Source: Sphingobium algorifonticola (lineage in GTDB: Bacteria; Pseudomonadota; Alphaproteobacteria; Sphingomonadales; Sphingomonadaceae). From it: 64,000 bases of DNA. Location: NCBI RefSeq assembly GCF_004005485.1, contig NZ_RZUL01000006.1, forward strand, positions 1 through 64,000, in the 5' to 3' direction. The stretch's first letter is position 1. Every line of letters begins with the position of its first letter. Position numbers and translations under genes: made by a program. This document shows positions 17,112 to 29,800 of the stretch, in pieces. The notes under the pieces are model-generated. The model was not told the origin of the DNA. It worked only from the letters and a program-made list of their open reading frames with translations, and ran no database searches.

Positions 17112-17444
17112 TTAGCGGCGCGTCCGGTATCGCTCGTAGCGAATGCGCCGCAGGCGCCGCTTGTTCAAACGCCGTCCGGCTTCAGCCTCGAATTGCATGT
17201 CCCCGACTATCCGCCGAAGTCCGTGAAGCTGGTCGAGAAGGTGAAGCGCGATCTCGACACCTTCGTCGTTGACGCCGAAATCCCGCTTCAGATCGTGGAT
17301 GAGTTGGGCGCGAGCCGCATCGACGTCGGTCAAGATGAGAGACGTCTCGCTCCGCTCGCCCACCAGCCATTCGCGCTCGACCCACTGTTCGAGCATCCGC
17401 AGTTCAATGCCCGTGCGCGCCAGAAATGCCTCTAGGTCGATCAT
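17112..17444 (-). CDS. cbpM: Chaperone modulator CbpM-like
   Basis: The protein (about 110 residues) has the CbpM/MerR-like start LEAFLARTGIELRMLEQWVE followed by a W-x-x-G segment and a helical region (AARAQLIHDLKRDFGVNDEG) that contacts the J-domain of CbpA in E. coli. It ends with a basic tail. A GTG three bases upstream (17447) is an alternative start. The start overlaps the stop of the DnaJ-like gene upstream, so the two proteins are coupled, consistent with CbpM inhibiting CbpA. Confidence 0.8.
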   Translation of the reverse strand: MIDLEAFLARTGIELRMLEQWVEREWLVGERSETSLILTDVDAARAQLIHDLKRDFGVNDEGVEIALHLLDQLHGLRRIVGDMQFEAEAGRRLNKRRLRRIRYERYRTRR

Positions 17445-18340
17445 CACACTGCCTCGCGAGGATTGTGGGTCTTGCCCGCTTCCCAGCTCGTGACGAAGCG
17501 CTCGAGCTCGGGATCGCCAGGCTTGGGCAGCATGATCCTCAATTTCACGAGCTGGTCGCCTCTCCCGCCGGCCGCTCGCGGCGCACCCTTGCCCTTGAGG
17601 CGCAGCGTGCTGCCACTGTTGGAACCTGCCGGAACGGTCATCGTCACGTCGCCCGTCGGTGTGGGAACGCGCACCTTGCCGCCCAGCACCGCTTCGCTCA
17701 GCGATATGGGCAGATCGATGGTGATGTCGTCGCCATCACGGGTGAAGCGTGCATCGGGCTTGACCTCGATCTCGATAAGCGCGTCGCCGGGACCTCCCTT
17801 GCCCATCCCTGCAGCGCCTTTGCCTTTGAGGCGAAGCGTCTGCCCGTCGAGGATCCCGGGCGGTATCGTCACATCGAGCGTGCCGCCGCCCGGCAGCGTA
17901 AGCCGCTGCGATACTCCCGTGACAGAATCGGCAAAGCTGATCGCCAGTCGATAGAGCAGATCCTGCCCCCGCCGGTTGGCGCGGGCCTCAGCATTGCGCC
18001 GAAAAAGGTCGGCGAAGACATCGTCATTGCCGCCGAAATCGGCATAGCCGGCGTCGCTGGCGTAGCGTCCAAAGTCGGATCCCGCATAGTCACGGTAGAA
18101 TTGCTGGGGCGGGCGCTCGGCCCCCGTTTCATCGATCTCGCCCGCATCATAGCGCCGGCGCTTGTCCGCATCACTCAGCAGATCATAGGCGCCGGCAACG
18201 TCCTTGAACTTGTCCTCGGCGGCCTTGTCACCGGGATTGAGATCCGGATGAAGCTTCTTCGCGAGCTTGCGATAGGCCTTCTGGATTTCTTCCGCCGATG
18301 CAGAGGGCGCGACCCCCAATTTTTCGTAAGGACTGCTCAA
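17444..18340 (-). CDS. cbpA: DnaJ-class co-chaperone CbpA-like
   Basis: The 298-residue protein has an N-terminal J-domain (residues 4-70) with the HPD motif in [11 protein letters not shown], a Gly-poor linker and two DnaJ C-terminal substrate-binding domains ([28 protein letters not shown] repeated as [13 protein letters not shown]). It lacks the zinc-finger region, so it is a class II J-protein that stimulates DnaK. The start codon is TTG at 18340 ([10 protein letters not shown]), with no usable ATG nearby in frame. It lies 156 bases after clpB and overlaps cbpM, making a disaggregation/refolding cassette. Confidence 0.85.
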   Translation of the reverse strand: MSSPYEKLGVAPSASAEEIQKAYRKLAKKLHPDLNPGDKAAEDKFKDVAGAYDLLSDADKRRRYDAGEIDETGAERPPQQFYRDYAGSDFGRYASDAGYADFGGNDDVFADLFRRNAEARANRRGQDLLYRLAISFADSVTGVSQRLTLPGGGTLDVTIPPGILDGQTLRLKGKGAAGMGKGGPGDALIEIEVKPDARFTRDGDDITIDLPISLSEAVLGGKVRVPTPTGDVTMTVPAGSNSGSTLRLKGKGAPRAAGGRGDQLVKLRIMLPKPGDPELERFVTSWEAGKTHNPREAV

Positions 18341-18496
18341 CCCTCATGCCCCCCTGATGATCGCAAGTGCCGTCGCGCTCAAGCCGGACCGATCGCCTCC
18401 CGTTCGGCCATTGCCTTGCCTGGGATCAACTGCATCAATGGCCCCGGATTTACGAAATGACATATCGTTTCTTGCCCTGTCCGGGATGGTGGGGGC

Positions 18497-21114
<2,618 letters not shown>

Positions 21115-21358
21115 ATCTTTCTCCAGCGCTAGGAGAGGTTTTGCCGCGCCGATATCCAGCGCTTCGGGCCCCTCCGCTATTGCCAGTTCATTGTGGCCGA
21201 CGTCTCTCGGTTCCTATTAGGGATTTTACCGAAGAGGCGCGCTGGTGCCAAATGGTTCTCCAGTGGTTACGCCCGCGCTCCACCTTGCCGACTGCGTAAT
21301 TTCCCGAAGGGCGAGGGGCGGCTGAAGAGCATAAAACGGCATCACAAGGAGCAAAGCG

Positions 21359-22030
21359 ATGGCAGATAGTCCAGCCGCGCGGGGACGCCACACGATCATC
21401 CTCGCCCATCCCGATCCGGGAAGCTTCAACGCCGCGGTTGCGGATGCCTATGCCGACGCGGTTCGGGAATATGGCCAGGAAGCGACGATCCGCGACCTCT
21501 ATGCGATGGGCTTCGACCCGCTGCTCAAAAATGAAGAGCGTCCCGACCGGCGCGGCTCTTCCTTATCTCGGGACGTTCGCGCCGAACTCGACGCGCTCAC
21601 CGGCAGCGACGTGATCGCTCTGGTCTACCCCATCTGGTTCGGCATGCCGCCCGCAATGCTCAAGGGCTAAATCGACCGGGTGGTCGGCGCCGGCGTGACG
21701 CCAGACGAGGTTCGACATCGCGCAGCGAAGGGGCCACTCACAGCGGGACATATGTTCACGATCACGACTTCGGGGACCTCGGAAGAGTGGCTACATTCTC
21801 AAGGTCAGATTCAGTCGCTCCACGAGCTCGCAACGCTCTACCTCTTTCGCGCCTTTTCGATGCATTCCGCCGGATCGATCCATCTCGGCGGAATCGTCGA
21901 GGGACTGCCGGAAAAGATCGCAAGCGAACACTTCGCGCAGGTGCGGGAAAAGGCGCGGAAGATGTGCGAAAGAATCGCTGTCGAGCGCTACGGTGCCGCG
22001 CCCTCGATCAGCATATATGACGGAAGCTGA
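21359..22030 (+). pseudogene. NAD(P)H dehydrogenase (quinone) family gene with an in-frame stop
   Basis: The same frame reads through a flavodoxin-fold NAD(P)H:quinone oxidoreductase from the ATG at 21359 to 22030, interrupted only by TAA at 21668-21670. Before the stop are HTIILAHPDPGSFNAAVADA and LVYPIWFGMPPAMLKG; after it are IDRVVGAGV and HMFTITTSG. Relatives have Tyr in the LKGYxDRV motif, so a TAT/TAC codon changed to TAA. The truncated product (103 residues) lacks the nucleotide/FAD-contacting half. AAGGAG precedes the start. Divergent from clpB across a 244-base region. Confidence 0.83.
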
Positions 22031-22535
22031 CCTAAGGACTTGGCCAACGCGATGTTCGGCCCGCATTACTCGTTCAGAGGTGAGGGGACATCAGCGGTAA
22101 GCCATGGAGAAAATAGCATGGCTTATGCTTATGGGCGGAACGGTCTGGAGCGCAGCGAAACGCTCTTTGTCGTTTCCGCCGGCAAGCGGTCGCCGTTTAT
22201 GCGACGAAAGTCGAAGGATTCTCGTCAGATCGCACTTGGCCATTCTTAAGCCCGGCGATGATAAGGCTGCCTGCCATGACTCGCTCCGACGCCAACCCCG
22301 ACTGGACGATCGATTTCTCAAACCACCGCGCAACGCGCGGATCAGTCGAAATCGGGTTCGAGCCGGTCCCGAACGGCCATTTGGCCCTTACCTATTTGCA
22401 TGGCCGCCCGGTGAGCCTCGAGCGCCAGTGCGAAATCGCGGGCGAGGCGATCGAGGCCATAGATTTGGCCCAGCGTCGACGCCGGCTTGCGCCATAGCGC
22501 AGGCACGGCCAGCCACCCCGGCACAGCAGATCAGA
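22031..22535. other. Largely non-coding stretch; one doubtful small ORF
   Basis: No recognised gene lies here. The best candidate is a plus-strand ORF from the ATG at 22276 to 22497 (about 73 residues, starting MTRSDANPDW), soluble and without known motifs; it lacks a convincing ribosome-binding site. The other ORFs in this stretch are not supported. Left unannotated as a gene. Confidence 0.3.
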
Positions 22536-22691
22536 TCAGGATCTCGAGAGCGCGTCCTTGAGACGCAGCTTTGCCTTCTTCAATTTCTGGATCATCGTGA
22601 GATCGGGCAGGGGCCGCCGCATCTCCGCTGCGATCCGCCGTTCGATTTCGGCATGCTTGGTATCCAGAGCCTGGGCATGAGCCGTTGCCAT
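22536..22691 (-). CDS. YdcH/DUF465 family small protein
   Basis: This 51-residue protein starts MATAHAQALDTKHAEIERRI and ends with the DUF465 signature region MIQKLKKAKLRLKDALSR, forming a short helical hairpin. It is shorter than the family member at 12206-12460 but has the same pattern. A GGAGAAGG sequence is just upstream of the ATG at 22691. Function unknown; it converges with the quinone reductase remnant and lies just downstream of the cardiolipin synthase gene in the same direction. Confidence 0.6.
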   Translation of the reverse strand: MATAHAQALDTKHAEIERRIAAEMRRPLPDLTMIQKLKKAKLRLKDALSRS

Positions 22692-22801
22692 GTTCGCCTT
22701 CTCCCGTTCTGCTCTCCCCGCGCCGTGCGGAAAGTCTATCACCAGTGTTGACCTCGATTTCGAGGCTGGCTTTGCGCAGAATCAAAGTTGGCGCGTTCCG
22801 T

Positions 22802-24217
22802 TCAGATCAGCGGCCCGATTGTCGCCAGAGCATTGCACCAGATCCGGCGATAGGCCGGCCAGGCCCTCACATCGGCGGCTGTGACCTGCTCTGCGCTCAG
22901 ACAGTAATCGCGCTGCCGCGCCTGCATGGCTGCGGCGAATTGCGGATCGCGCAAAAGAATGTCGTTCTCGAAATTCAAATCGAAGCTGCGGAAATCAAGA
23001 TTGGTCGATCCGAAGAATACCAGGTCTTCATCGACGGTGATGATCTTGGCATGGAGAAGACCGCCCCTGAACTCCATGATCTTCACACCGGCTCTGAGCA
23101 ACGGACCATAATATGCCCGGCTTGCCGGACCCACGAACCCGGAATCGTTCCTGGCGGGCACGACGAGCGTGACATCCACGCCTGCGCGCGCCGCGCCCGC
23201 GATCGCCTCGGCCACAACGTCGCCGGGGACGAAATAGGGTGTCGTCAGCAGGATCTGCTTGCGTGCTTCGCCCACGATCCGTGATATGAGCTGAGCGGTG
23301 ACACCCTTGCCCGTCGTGGGGCCGGTGCCGACGACCTGGGCGGGCATGCCCCCATCGAACGGGGGCGTCTCATAGTCCCACGGCCTGAGATCGAGAGGGT
23401 GGCACTCGAACCAGCACTGCGCGAACAGAAGATCCATCTGCCGGGCAACGGGCCCGTCGAGCCGAACCATGACGTCTACCCAGGGCGCATAAAGCGGCTT
23501 GGGTGAAAAGGCGGCATCGGCGCAATTCTGGCTTCCGCAATGGCAGATGCGACCATCGATCACGCTGATCTTGCGGTGGTTACGCAGGTCCGGGCGCCGC
23601 GCGAAGATCATGGCGATCGGATTACCGATCGGCAGCGCGACCATGAGATCGATGCCGGCGTCCCCAAGAGATTTCCAGGTGCGCGACTTCAAGAATGCAT
23701 GCGATCCGATCTGATCGACGCCAGCCCGCACCTTGACCCCGCGCCGGGCCGCACGGATCAGCGCATCCGCAACGCTCCGCCCGGTCTCATCGTCGAGCCA
23801 GATATAATAGAAGACATGGACGAAAGCGCGGGCTTGATCGATGTCGGCGATCAGGCGAGCACGCTGCGCGTCCGGACTATCGAGAAGCTCGGCGCGATTG
23901 CCCCGTGTCACTCCGAAGCCGTTTATGGCCCGCGCAAATTGTGCAGCTGCTCCCAGCTCACCGATACCGCTGCCATCGCCACTCGAAAGCACAATGTCCC
24001 GTGTCGCGGCTTCCGCGGCGCGGTGGGCGGCACCCTCCTTTCCTCCAAAACGGATCTGACCATAGAGATAGTAAAAGATCGGCCCTGCAATCGGGAGAAG
24101 CAGCAGGGCGAGGACCCAGGCTATGCGCGAGGTCGAATTAAGGTCGTCGCGCAGCAGCGCATGAACGAGAAAGGCGAGAAACAGCGCCGCATGCAGTATT
24201 GCAAGGGCTGCCGCCAT
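22802..24217 (-). CDS. cls: Cardiolipin synthase (phospholipase D family)
   Basis: The 471-residue protein has two N-terminal membrane segments followed by two PLD catalytic halves. The first HKD-type motif is HRKISVIDGRICHCGSQN and the second HAKIITVDEDLVFFGSTN. The first half also contains HVFYYIWLDDETG, typical of bacterial cardiolipin synthases. It joins two phosphatidylglycerol molecules into cardiolipin at the inner membrane, a change often linked to membrane stress. The ATG at 24217 is preferred over a GTG two codons upstream. It is the last gene of the minus-strand unit that begins with the hybrid kinase at 30287. Confidence 0.87.
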   Translation of the reverse strand: MAAALAILHAALFLAFLVHALLRDDLNSTSRIAWVLALLLLPIAGPIFYYLYGQIRFGGKEGAAHRAAEAATRDIVLSSGDGSGIGELGAAAQFARAINGFGVTRGNRAELLDSPDAQRARLIADIDQARAFVHVFYYIWLDDETGRSVADALIRAARRGVKVRAGVDQIGSHAFLKSRTWKSLGDAGIDLMVALPIGNPIAMIFARRPDLRNHRKISVIDGRICHCGSQNCADAAFSPKPLYAPWVDVMVRLDGPVARQMDLLFAQCWFECHPLDLRPWDYETPPFDGGMPAQVVGTGPTTGKGVTAQLISRIVGEARKQILLTTPYFVPGDVVAEAIAGAARAGVDVTLVVPARNDSGFVGPASRAYYGPLLRAGVKIMEFRGGLLHAKIITVDEDLVFFGSTNLDFRSFDLNFENDILLRDPQFAAAMQARQRDYCLSAEQVTAADVRAWPAYRRIWCNALATIGPLI

Positions 24218-24312
24218 GGTCACGACTTGCCTCGTGCACCGGACGTCTTCTCCGGAAAAGCGCCGACGGCGTCATCGGGGGCGATCAACCCGTCAACCAA
24301 GGCCGATCGCCC

Positions 24313-25452
24313 TCATGGCTCGCAAGGCAGGCGAACGAGAAACACGCTTCCCTTGCCCATTTCGCTACGCTCGAGGTGAAGTGTCCCGCCGTGCAGGCCA
24401 ACCAGTTGCTTCACCAGTGCAAGGCCAATACCGAGGCCATCCAGACGATCGCTCCCCGGTCTGCTGACCTGCGCGAAGAGGTCGAAGATCTTCTCCTGCA
24501 TTTCAGGCGGAATACCGATACCGTTGTCCGCGACTTCGACTTCCGCCCATGGCCCCTTCCGGCGCGCGGTCAACCTGATCTCGCCGCCCGGCGGCGTATA
24601 TTTGGCGGCATTATTGAGAAGATTGCTCGCGATCTGGGCAAGCCGGCTGAAATCCGCCTCGAGCCAGATGGTCGCATCAGGGAGGTCGCGCACGAGCCTG
24701 TGGCCGCCGCTTTCGATAAGGGGCTGGCTCGCCTCGATAGCAAAGGCCAGCACATCCTGTAGCGAGATCCTCTCCAGCTTGAGGGAGATCTTGCCCTGAT
24801 CGATCCGGGCTATATCGAGCAGGTCGTCCACGAGCCGGGAAACGTGGCGGATATGCCGGTTCATTCCCTCCCGGATCTCGCCTTCCACCCCGGTCCCCGC
24901 GCGGCGTTCGAGAAGATGCAGGCCGGCGCCGATCGCCGCGATCGGATTGCGCAGCTCATGACCAAGTATGGCCAGGAACTCATTCTTGCGCCGGTCAGCG
25001 GCCTGCAGCGCGTCGGCCATGCTCGCCAGCGCGTCGCGCTGCGCGACGATTTCGCTGCGCTGCCGATAGAGCTCGTAGAAGACATTGGTCTTGGAGCGCA
25101 GAATGTCCGCTTCGATGGGCTTCTGAATGAAATCCACCGCGCCTGCGTCATACCCCCTGAACCGGCGCTGCAGATCCGCGCTGCCCGCGGTGAGGAAAAT
25201 AATCGGAATATGACGCGTGCGCTCATTGCCGCGCATGAACCCGGCAAGTTCGAAGCCATCCATTCCCGGCATCTGGACGTCGAGCAGCGCCAGCGCGATA
25301 TCTTGGGTCAGCAGCAGCTCGAGGGCTTCCTCGCCCGAACGGGCCTTGAGAAATGCCAGCCCGTCACGCTTGAGCAGCGCCTCCAGCGCCAGGAGATTTT
25401 CCTCCAGATCATCGACCAGCAGAAAGTTTATGGGATCGCTCGTGCTCGTCAT
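24313..25452 (-). CDS. Response regulator-histidine kinase fusion
   Basis: The 379-residue soluble protein has an N-terminal receiver domain (residues 8-125, phospho-acceptor Asp58 in LLDVQMPGMDG, KPIEAD at its end), a short coiled coil, a HisKA domain with His165 in LGHELRNPI, and a HATPase domain (NLLNNAAKYTPPGG, DNGIGIPPE, GLGIGLALVKQL). The order receiver-then-kinase means its kinase activity may be set by an upstream kinase, probably the hybrid protein at 26856-30287. Its ATG overlaps the CheB gene by four bases. No separate output regulator is encoded nearby. Confidence 0.87.
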   Translation of the reverse strand: MTSTSDPINFLLVDDLEENLLALEALLKRDGLAFLKARSGEEALELLLTQDIALALLDVQMPGMDGFELAGFMRGNERTRHIPIIFLTAGSADLQRRFRGYDAGAVDFIQKPIEADILRSKTNVFYELYRQRSEIVAQRDALASMADALQAADRRKNEFLAILGHELRNPIAAIGAGLHLLERRAGTGVEGEIREGMNRHIRHVSRLVDDLLDIARIDQGKISLKLERISLQDVLAFAIEASQPLIESGGHRLVRDLPDATIWLEADFSRLAQIASNLLNNAAKYTPPGGEIRLTARRKGPWAEVEVADNGIGIPPEMQEKIFDLFAQVSRPGSDRLDGLGIGLALVKQLVGLHGGTLHLERSEMGKGSVFLVRLPCEP

Positions 25453-26021
25453 TTTTCCACCAGCTCAAGGAGATAGGAATGGATGGATTCGAGGCCGAGC
25501 CTCTTAGCCCCCGGACAGCTTGCCAATGCCGCCAGAGGCATGGCCGGCATTTCCGCGCTGGCCGGGTCTTCGACAATCGCTGCTCCGCCCGCCTCGACGA
25601 TCGCGCGAAGGCCCGCAGCACCGTCGTGATTGGCGCCGGTCAGGATGATGCCTGCAAGGGCTTCTCCCCAGGCATCGGCCGCAGACTGAAAAAGGACGTC
25701 GATCGCCGGGCGGCTGTGATGAACCGGCTCGTCAGAAGAGAGCGAGAGCGTTCCGTCCTGCTCGACCAGAAGATGATAGTCCGATGGCGCAAAGTAGATG
25801 GTGCCGCCGAGCGCTGGCTCCTTCTCCTCGGCCTCCTTGACTTTCAGAAGGCATTTGTCGGCAAACAAGCCCACCAGCGCATTGTCCCGGTCGGATGGCA
25901 CATGGACCACGACGAGAATGGGAATAGGGTAGGTGGCCGGGAGCGCAGGCAGAACCTTCAGCAGGGCCTGCACCGCGCCAGCGGATGCGCCGATAACGAC
26001 GGCCTGAGGGCGTTCAGTCAT
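25449..26021 (-). CDS. cheB: CheB-type methylesterase domain protein
   Basis: This is a stand-alone 190-residue CheB catalytic domain without the usual receiver domain. Catalytic-triad candidates are Ser in IGASAGAVQALLKVL, His in VVHVPSDRDNALVG, and Asp in LTGANHDGAAGLRAI. In chemotaxis CheB removes methyl groups from receptor glutamates, but no receptor or CheA/CheW gene is present. With the adjacent CheR it more probably modifies the hybrid kinase or another protein. It overlaps both neighbours by four bases, so it is tightly coupled. Confidence 0.87.
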   Translation of the reverse strand: MTERPQAVVIGASAGAVQALLKVLPALPATYPIPILVVVHVPSDRDNALVGLFADKCLLKVKEAEEKEPALGGTIYFAPSDYHLLVEQDGTLSLSSDEPVHHSRPAIDVLFQSAADAWGEALAGIILTGANHDGAAGLRAIVEAGGAAIVEDPASAEMPAMPLAALASCPGAKRLGLESIHSYLLELVEK

Positions 26022-26845
26022 GACAGATCCCGCCGCTGATAGATTTTCTCCTCCCGCACAAAATCGGAAAACCCGGCTGCCTGGCCTGAGAAGCGCAGAC
26101 TCTCCTTCGATCCGAGCCCCAGAAACCCCTTCCGCGCCAGCGACTCGTGGAACAGACCGATAGCGCGGTCCTGAAGCTCGCGATCAAAATAAATGAGCAC
26201 GTTGCGACACGAGATCAGGTGCATCTCGGCGAAGACCGCATCGGTCACCAGGCTATGGTCCGAGAATACCACCCGCTCGCGCAGCCGCTTGTCGAATACG
26301 GCACGGCCATAATCGGCGGTATAATAATCGGACAGTGACGAGCGGGCGCCCGACTTCTGGTGGTTCTCGGTGAATTTCCGGATCTGGTCGAGCGGATAGA
26401 CACCCGCTTCGGCCGCTTGCAGCGCGTCCGGGTTGATGTCGGTCGCATAGATCATCGCGCGCCGGTTGAGACCTTCCTCGCGAAGCAGAATGGCGAGCGA
26501 ATAAAGCTCCTCGCCATTGCTGCAACCGGCAACCCAGAGCTTGAGCGAGGGATATGTCTTCAGATGCGGCACCACCTTTTCCCGCAGCGCGCGGAAATAG
26601 GACGGATCGCGAAACATTTCGCTGACCTGGACGGTCAGATAGTTGAGCAGACCCGGTAACATCGCGGGATCATGCAGGAGTTTTTCCTGCATCGCGGAAA
26701 AGCTCGAAAAGCCCATCCTGTCACGCGCCTGCAGGAGACGGCGCTTGATCGAGGCGCGCGCATAATGACGGAAGTCATAATGGTAGAACTGGTAGATCGC
26801 CTCCAGAAGGAGGTCGATCTCGATGTCTTCGACAGATCCCTGCAT
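26018..26845 (-). CDS. cheR: CheR-type protein-glutamate methyltransferase
   Basis: The 275-residue protein has the CheR N-terminal helical domain (YHYDFRHYARASIKRRLLQA) and the SAM-binding methyltransferase domain (KLWVAGCSNGEELYSLAILL, TDINPDAL, ISCRNVLIYFD). The first ATG consistent with the family is at 26845; a longer in-frame ORF to 26959 runs into the upstream kinase gene. It would transfer methyl groups from SAM to glutamates of a partner protein. It lies 10 bases after the hybrid kinase gene and overlaps cheB. Confidence 0.88.
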   Translation of the reverse strand: MQGSVEDIEIDLLLEAIYQFYHYDFRHYARASIKRRLLQARDRMGFSSFSAMQEKLLHDPAMLPGLLNYLTVQVSEMFRDPSYFRALREKVVPHLKTYPSLKLWVAGCSNGEELYSLAILLREEGLNRRAMIYATDINPDALQAAEAGVYPLDQIRKFTENHQKSGARSSLSDYYTADYGRAVFDKRLRERVVFSDHSLVTDAVFAEMHLISCRNVLIYFDRELQDRAIGLFHESLARKGFLGLGSKESLRFSGQAAGFSDFVREEKIYQRRDLS

Positions 26846-26855
26846 AACGGCTCCT

Positions 26856-29800
26856 TCAGCGCGGCATCCAAACGCGCACGAGCGAGAGAAGTTTGTCGAC
26901 ATCGATCGGCTTGGCCATATAGTCGTTCGCACCGGCCTCGAGACAACGCTGCTGATCATCGGGCATCGCCTTGGCCGTCAGCATCACGACAGGCAGCTTC
27001 GCCCAGCGAGGATCCCGGCGGATTTCACCAGTCGCGGTCAATCCGTCCATGACGGGCATCATGACATCCATCAGAACGAGGTCGATGGTCCGTGCCGGGT
27101 CGTCGAGCGACGCCGCAAGCGCGTCGAGCGCTTCACGTCCGTTGCGCGCGATCTGCACGACCGCCCCGCGTGGTTCGAGGATGCTGGTCAGCGAATAGAC
27201 GTTGCGGACATCGTCCTCGACAATGAGAATCCGCCGGCCTTCGAGCGCTGCGTCGCGGTGGCGGGCCTTCTGGATCATCCGGCGCTGTTCGGGTGGCAGC
27301 TCCGACACGACCTGGTGGAGGAAGAGCGACACCTCGTCGAGTAACCGCTCGGGTGATTTCGCGCCCTTTATGATGATCGAGTTCGAATAGCGTCGCAGCC
27401 GCTGCTCATCGTCCGGCGAAAGATCGTGGCCCGTATAGACGATGACTGGCGGAAATCCGTGATCGCCTTCCCGGCTCAGCGTCTCGAGAAGCTCGAAGCC
27501 GGATGCATCGGGAAGGGTAAGATCGAGGACCATGCAATCATAGGTTTGCTCTCGCAGCGCCTGGAGGCATTCCGCCGCCGTTCCCACGCCCACGATCTCG
27601 ACGGCGTTGGATTTGAGAAGCTGGGCGACCGCATCGCGCTGCACCGGATCGTCTTCGACGATGAGCACGCGGCGCATGCGGGCCGCGAGCTTCTCCTGCA
27701 GTCCGGTCAGGACCTCGGCGAGCTGCTCGCGCTTGACCGGCTTCAGCAGATAACCCGCAGCGCCCAGCGACAGCGCCGTCTGGCTATGGTCCGCCGCCGA
27801 TATGACATGGATGGGGATGTGCCGTGTCTCGTCATCATGCTTCAATCGGTCGAGCACCGTCAGACCCGACTGATCGGGAAGGCCAAGGTCAAGGACAATG
27901 GCGCTCGGCCGGAACTGCTGCGCAAGGCTCACGGCCTCCTCGGCCGTGCCCGCGACGATGCACTGAAAATCCAGTTCCCGCGAGAGATCGCGCACGATCG
28001 AGGCAAACACCGTATCGTCCTCGATTACCAGCAGGAGCCGGCGACCGTCGGCGATCGCGCCGCGGTCATCCTCCACCGACCAGCCCGGTGCGATCGAGGC
28101 AGGACGAGCTGGCACGGCCGGCGCGCTGGAAACGGATGCAGCGGGCATAGGCCTGGCCGTTTCGCGGGGCGCAACACGCGAAGGGTCATAGGCGCGCGGG
28201 ATAACCAGCGTGAACGTGCTTCCCTGTCCCGGTTCGCTCTGGAGACTGATTGCGCCGCCAAGGAGGCGCGCCAGTTCGCGGGAAATGGACAGACCCAGGC
28301 CCGTTCCGCCGAACTTGCGGCTGATCGTGCCGTCCGCCTGCTGGAACGCCTCGAAAATACTGCGCTGCTGGTCGGGAGAAATACCGATCCCGGTATCGGT
28401 GACAGCGAGGGATAGACCCTCTTCGCCCGCAGGCGCGATCTCGAGACGAACCGATCCCTTTTCGGTGAACTTGAAGGCGTTGGACAGCAGGTTTTTCAGG
28501 ATCTGCTCGACGCGCATACGGTCAGTCTCGATCGCAACCGGACTTCCCTCGGCAAGTTCGATCTCCAGCGCCAGCGCCCGGTCGTCGGCGACCGGCTGGA
28601 AGAGATGGCGGATATCCCCGATCAGACGCTGGACAGACACCGTTTCCGGCTGGATCTGGACATGCCCCGCCTCGATCTTCGACAGATCGAGAATATCATT
28701 GATCAAGGTGAGCAGATCATTGCCGGAGGATTCGATCGTGCGGGCAAATTTGACCTGATCGTCCGAAAGGTTTCCGTCCGGATTGTCGCCCAGCAGCTTG
28801 GACAGGATCAGCAGCGAATTGAGCGGGGTGCGCAGCTCGTGGCTCATATTGGCGAGGAAATCGGACTTGTACTGGCTGGCTTGTTCCAGTTCCCGCGCCT
28901 TGACCGCCAGGCTCGCACCGGCGCGCTCCAACTCGTCGCGCTGATTTTCAAGCGTTTGCGCCTGTTCCTCGAGCTGGCTGTTGGTCTGCTCCAGTTCGAC
29001 CTGCTGTTGCTCCAGTCGCACCTGGGATTCCTTGAGGGCCCGGCCTTGCTCCTCGAGCTCCTCGTTCGAAACGCGCAGCTCTTCACTCTGCGCCTGCAGC
29101 TCACTCGCCTGACGCTGGGTTTCGTCGAGCGCTTCTTCCAGGCGCATGCGAAAACGGGCGGAACGCAGCGCGATGCCAATCGCGGTCGACGCTTCGCCGA
29201 GCAGATCGAGCGCGGATTGGCCGACCGGTTCGAAGAAGCCGAGTTCCAGCACGGCATTGACGCTCTCGTCTGTTCGGGCGGGACCGATCACAAGATGGCG
29301 AGGGCGGTCGCGGCCGAATGCCGATCCGATGGTGAGATAGCGGTCCGGGACGTCGCTGAGAATGATCGGCTGACCATCCGCCGCGACCTGTCCAAGCAGC
29401 CCTTCGCCGGCGCTGAAGGCGAGCGGTATGTCTGCGTCCGGCGGGACGCCTATGGTGGCGATCCTGTGAAAATGCCCTGCGTCGCCTTTGAACAGAGCAC
29501 CGCCCTGGAATCCCAGATAGCGTGTCAGATAGGCAAGAATGGCCTGGCCGAGCTCTTCGAGCGATTTCTCGCCGCGCATGGACTCGGAAAGGCCCACCAG
29601 TCCGCTCTGCAACCATTCCTGCCGCGCCCTTGCGCGGCTGTTGCGGCGTAGCAGAACGAATATGGCGATGGTGAGCGCGGCGCCGAGCGCGGCCGTCACG
29701 AGACCGCTGGTCACAGCCGCCCGGGAAGCGCTGGCCATTTCCTCGATACGCAGCTGGCGCTGGCGCAATTCCTCGCGCGCCATCGTCTCGAGCTGGTTGC

